DNA from: Cyclospora cayetanensis
Taxonomy: Eukaryota > Apicomplexa > Conoidasida > Eucoccidiorida > Eimeriidae
Assembly: GCF_002999335.1 (NCBI RefSeq)
Contig: NW_020312590.1
Span: forward strand, 1 to 64,000
Direction of reading: 5' to 3'
Length of the DNA: 64,000 nucleotides
Position 1 is the first letter of the stretch. Each line of letters starts with the position of its first letter. A model generated the notes under the pieces. The model saw nothing but the letters and a program-made list of their open reading frames with translations, was not told where the DNA came from and searched no databases. Positions 60,009 through 64,000 of this stretch are shown here, in pieces. The position numbers were made by a program, and so were the translations under genes.

Positions 60009-63000
60009 ATGCTGCAGCTACAGGAGGCAACCCGTGGAGACTGCGGTATAAAGGGCTGTTTCTTGGCAGAGTGGGGAGTAGGAGGGCGCAGCAGAGAGGA
60101 TCTTCACTGCCAGAGGGTCTGGTCTCTTTCCAGTGAGGGCAAACTCCAGGCTTATGACCTTGAGGAGTCTACGGCTTCAGCTGTGCAGGCGCACATCGCC
60201 CTGCCCGTGGAAGATTCAATCCTTGTAGCAGCGATCTACAGCCTAGTTGGGGCTGGAACGGTTTTATGTATGGCTTTAGGCACTCGGGCTGGCTCTGTGT
60301 TCCTACTGGAACGTTTGTCAGATCCGCCCAGCGGTACGTATTCTCTCGAGAGCTGGGATGTGTCTGCACAGGCACTTCAGGCTCACGCGGCCCCTGTAGA
60401 TGGAGCTGTGTGGAACTCCGATGGCAGCCTTCTCGTTACTGCTGCAGCAAATGGATCTGCATGTATCTGGCAAGTCTAATGTTTGAGTGCGCCTCCGTAG
60501 GCCTAAACCCTATACTCTGAGAACGCTAGCAAGTTCTTCTGCCTCTCTGCCCACTAATCAAAGAGTGAATGAGAAATACGTATACTATATGGGCTGTGTA
60601 TTAGGAGCCGTCAGGGACTAGTCTGTCAGAGGCGATTTCAAGTGTGCGCAGAAGGGCCAAAAGATTGCAACTACTTTGCTGCTGGTGGCCTAGGGGTAAC
60701 TGCGCTCTGCTGGGAATGGGGAAACCAAAGTGTTCTGCTGGCTGCTGGAGAATGGATCACTCTTACTAAGCTACAGCACTTTTGTAGGAATGTCCAATGC
60801 CAAGAAACGAACGGAGACAAGGCAGCAGAAAATGCTGAAGTCAAGAGCTGGAAAGCGCATCCGAGGGGCATAACTAGTGCTGACTGGGCTCCTGTTTCAG
60901 CAGGAATGATAGTTTCCACGGGTTGTGACTGGACCTGTCGCATCTGGGATGCGGAAGGAGTTCTCTTGAGGTCTATGCCCACAGAGCACCTTAGCGTAAG
61001 CCCCCGGGCCTGGCTACCAAGCGACGGATTCCGAAGGGGAGATGGATCGTGGGAGAAACTGGGGACTCAGGGGCACCCAACCGCAGTAGCTTGGAGCTCG
61101 TTGGGAGAATACTTTGTCATTGGAGCTGGGGGCTCTTTGGTTCTCTGTAGTGCACGAGGTGAAGTTCTGGATATCGCTACCTTACTTCACGGTGCGTTCA
61201 ATGCAAGAGAGTCCTGCAAAAGCTGTAGACTAGGCGTCTCATTACAAAACCACACGTTATCTATTTACAATTCCAAGCTTTTCTGGCTGTGTGGGGACAC
61301 CTGTAGAGTTTTACTGGTCAGCCCTCCAAAACCATTCACGTCAGTCAGCAGCATTTTCGTTGCGTCAATGGAGAGCCGGATGCTCTAGAAGCTGAGAGCA
61401 GGCCAGTCTTAAGGGGTTGTATTCATGTATATCTTCTTCTGTGTATGTCTACTATTCAGTGAACTTCGTTTTCGCGCTGCGGTGGGCCTCTGACAGTCTC
61501 CAGTTTGCAGCGGCCTGCGGGTCCTCCGGGTTTTATTGCTTCAAAGTCAAGGTTATAAGAAGAGACAGCTGGCGTTATCGTACAACGATGGAAGGTCACA
61601 ATATTTTAAAAATAGAGGTACGATAGAACCAAGGAAGGCCTTCCTGCCACCGCATAGCAGTAGAAAAATACGAGCAGGATTTGGGGCTTGCACCTAGGTA
61701 GATGGAGCATGAAGTAGCTACGTCATGCATCAATTAGGACGCAACGGAGCCTAGATGAGTAAGGCAACCGAATGCAACATACCGAGCTCACTTTACGGAG
61801 TACACAGAGAGAGAGGAGAGAGACGCACAGGAAAATCCGCAAATATGGCAGCTGGACAAATTGAGAGCCAGATGCAAATATATATGTGCATATACAGAAC
61901 TACATTGAAGGATGGATAGAGAGAGAACAACCGAGAACCAGGAATGCAAAGGGGTATTCGGTGAATAAAGTTCATAGTCATTTGTGGACGCACTAATTGG
62001 GCTTGCAGGATTGGCTGGAAGGGAGTCAGAGCAATGTCTTAACTAGGGAAAGTATTGTGGACTTTGCGCAGAGTGAGGAAGCAACTGATACACCATATCC
62101 ATTCGTTTCCCGCAAAAAGTCCCAACTATAAACCGCTAGAGGTACCTGATGTAAGGGTGCTAAGCTCCAGCTGTCCTAGGGGTTGAATTGCATGTAGTCT
62201 GATATTTTGCGTTTCCGCATGTTCCTTATCTGCTTCGCCTGGCGCTGTTCTTTTGAATTGCTGTCCTGCAACCTGTATCGAAGGCCCCGAATGCCTTGTG
62301 GTACTAACAACCAAACAATGCATTGTTTACCCTACCCAGGCAAGTGGGCGTGGTTTTTTGTTTTCACCCTTGGCTCAGCGCATTTAGATTTGAGCCAAGC
62401 ACGCGCAACGTGGATGGTGTCAACTAGCGCGAAAGAAACACTTTAGCCTGCTAGCAAGAATGGCCAGAAGCTACATACTTTGAAACATGGTCATTCGCAT
62501 GTGTTTACGCAGGAAAATGCCTCGATGCGCAGAGCGCCAATTGCTATAGAGACATCACAGCCGCCCCAAGAAGTATTTGTAGGCCGAGGAGCTGTCTGCT
62601 ACTCAGACTCAAACGCTCTTCACGTGCGGACAAAACGACACAGCTGCTTATTGCTTCTATTTTTGCTAATGCTATTGCTGTAGGCTTTGTCCTTGCTTTT
62701 CCTGGTATTCCTGCCGTTGCTCTTATTGAAGTTGCCACTAGTTTTTCTTCGAACTGCTTGTTGTGGCTTCTAGCAGTGGAGCACATCTGGTCAATCGACT
62801 GTTTGAGTAGATAGTGATGCGAATATTGGTTGCTTGCTCAGCTCTTCACGTAGGCCATAATAGTTGCGTTCACTAGAAACGGCAGATACTCGAATATGTC
62901 GTGTCCTTTGTTTTGACCTCTTGAAGCCTACGTAGTGTTATTGAATGCATAAATAGTTGATTAGTTTCAAATGGTTCCCTCCACTTGCAAGAAGCATCAG

Positions 63001-64000
63001 GGGTAGAACACACCATGGGGAGTGGAATGCCTCCAAATAATCTAGCAATGCTTCTTTGCAGGTATTTAGTTTATGTGGTGGCCGTCTGTGCTGTATCCCA
63101 CGTCCAGCGGACGCACCTTATAAACTCAGGGCTGCTTGTTCAGCGGCAGTAATTGTTCTGGTGAGGAAGCCACTTAATTCAAATAGATGCAACACGCAGA
63201 GCCGTTCCTGAATTTCCTATCCCAAACTGTTTTGCCAATGATAGCAGCAATAGGAGAAAGGTTTGAGTCGGAAAGATTTTTATGAGACATAGTGAGGCAG
63301 CCGTGTAAACACTTTTGCGGTCAAAAACGGACACTTAGAAAGCTGCAAAGGAAAAACCCTAAAGCACGCGACTGCTGTCTAGTTCTTTGGTACGTGCTAC
63401 GCTACTGGCCATCCTTCTTTGCACCTGGTTGCATGGTGCTTAACGGCGGTTGATGTTAACTGTGGCCATCTCACTACACTGCAGTTTTCCTTTCTTGCTA
63501 ATTGTAGGTGACAGGCAAGTGGCAACAGAGGCTGCAAATAAACGACGCACGGAGTGGAAACTTTACAGAGGAATACCTTCACTGTTGTGAAATCAAGGAG
63601 GTTGGCTTAACGACTTTCAAGAGCTTTAACCGTAGACCCTAAGCTCACACCGGAGCCAAGCCAAACACTTCGTCACATCAAGGCGTATCCAAGCATTTAG
63701 TTTCTCTTAGGGGGTGAAGCAGCATTGCAAATTCCTGAATTAGTTCCATAGCGGTGGCAAGAATCGCGTTTGGTGGACTCCCTGGTAGTTCGTTGACCCG
63801 GCCAATGTATTGAAGAATTAGCATGGTCTGTATCTGCAAAATACTGAAAATATCCACTCAATTCGGCATATGCAGGATTTTCCTGAAGTCTATGTGTTCG
63901 TTTAGGTGGGCATTACCCAGGCCGCTAATGGGGACAGGTGTCATATCGCCATTCGAGACGCCAAAGGGGCCCTCTTGATTTCAGAGGCGAAGCGGTTAGG
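60009..64000 (+). CDS. IFT80: IFT80, intraflagellar transport IFT-B subunit (3' end beyond window)
   Basis: IFT80 has two WD40 propellers and a C-terminal helical part, and joins the peripheral IFT-B complex. Exon 1 (60009-60473) begins at an ATG aligned with the family start and ends with propeller blade motifs (VDGAVWNSDGSLLV, SACIWQ). Exon 2 (60630-61158) has VLLAAGEWITL, KAHPRGITSADWAP and DWTCRIWDAEG. Exon 3 (61460-61617) has LRWASDSLQFAAACGSSG. Further exons are 62009-about 62114, about 62195-62339 (ECLVVLTTKQCIVYPTQ), 62513-about 62623 (RRAPIAIET, VGRGAVCYSDSNALHV) and 63921 to the right edge (DRCHIAIRDAKG). Phases agree for exons 1-4 and across the GC-AG intron at 62340-62512. One more exon is expected between 62.6 and 63.9 kb. 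The C-terminal half lies outside the window. Confidence 0.87.
61804..61824. repeat. GA-rich microsatellite in IFT80 intron
   Basis: A short run of GA dinucleotides with interruptions lies in the third IFT80 intron. It is of microsatellite scale only. Confidence 0.5.
62340..62512 (+). other. IFT80: Probable GC-AG intron of IFT80
   Basis: The exon encoding QCIVYPTQ ends in CAG followed by GCAAGT, the usual form of a GC donor. The next exon starts after TTTACGCAG. Both edges are phase 0, and the joined protein follows IFT80 without a gap. No in-frame GT donor nearby gives an equally good join. Confidence 0.6.

Noticed and set aside
1..64000. CRISPR arrays, bacterial operons, phage or virus genes
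   Set aside because: Every supported gene is eukaryotic and most are spliced. No spaced direct repeats or viral gene sets were seen.

Overview
This is eukaryotic nuclear DNA with spliced genes: many short exons, mostly GT-AG introns, and long stretches without convincing coding sequence. The best clue to the organism is a five-exon gene at 43264-44942 (minus). It encodes a small pleckstrin-homology-like protein that begins Met-Gly-Asn-Thr-Cys-Cys, the acylated N-terminus typical of apicomplexan inner-membrane-complex subcompartment proteins (ISPs). The window also carries intraflagellar-transport and inner-arm dynein genes, so the organism must build a cilium or flagellum. Together these point to an apicomplexan with flagellated microgametes, most likely a coccidian or close relative. 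I cannot name the species. Family assignments below come from reading spliced exons and comparing them with what I remember of the families; no search was run.

Layout. 1-12451: no gene I can support. 12452-12984 (-): two-exon gene for a 132-residue coiled-coil protein. 14694-19099 (+): IFT70/TTC30, about 15 exons, running the opposite way to the coiled-coil gene. 19100-22819: nothing firm. 22820-24010 (+): single-exon four-helix membrane protein. 24011-27894: nothing firm. 27895-32814 (-): prominin-like multispan membrane protein, about nine exons. 33915-36941 (+): large protein with a POC5-like coiled-coil module. 39532-41295 (-): three-exon protein resembling the RNase P/MRP zinc-binding subunit RPP21/Rpr2, with a large insertion. 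43264-44942 (-): the ISP-like gene. 49022-57756 (+): DNAI3/WDR63, the inner-arm dynein intermediate chain (Chlamydomonas IC140), about 17 exons. 60009 to the right edge (+): IFT80, cut off by the end of the window.

How the genes fit together. IFT70 and IFT80 belong to the same IFT-B train. DNAI3 is axonemal cargo of the kind such trains deliver. POC5 is a centrin-binding centriole protein. Prominins sit in plasma-membrane protrusions and ciliary membranes. Four, perhaps five, of the nine supported genes therefore concern flagellum assembly. In a coccidian these would be expected to act during microgamete formation. The ISP-like gene belongs to the inner membrane complex and the RPP21-like gene to tRNA/rRNA processing.

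Exon edges given as exact were checked for GT/GC-AG sites and for matching phase. Edges marked 'about' are uncertain.
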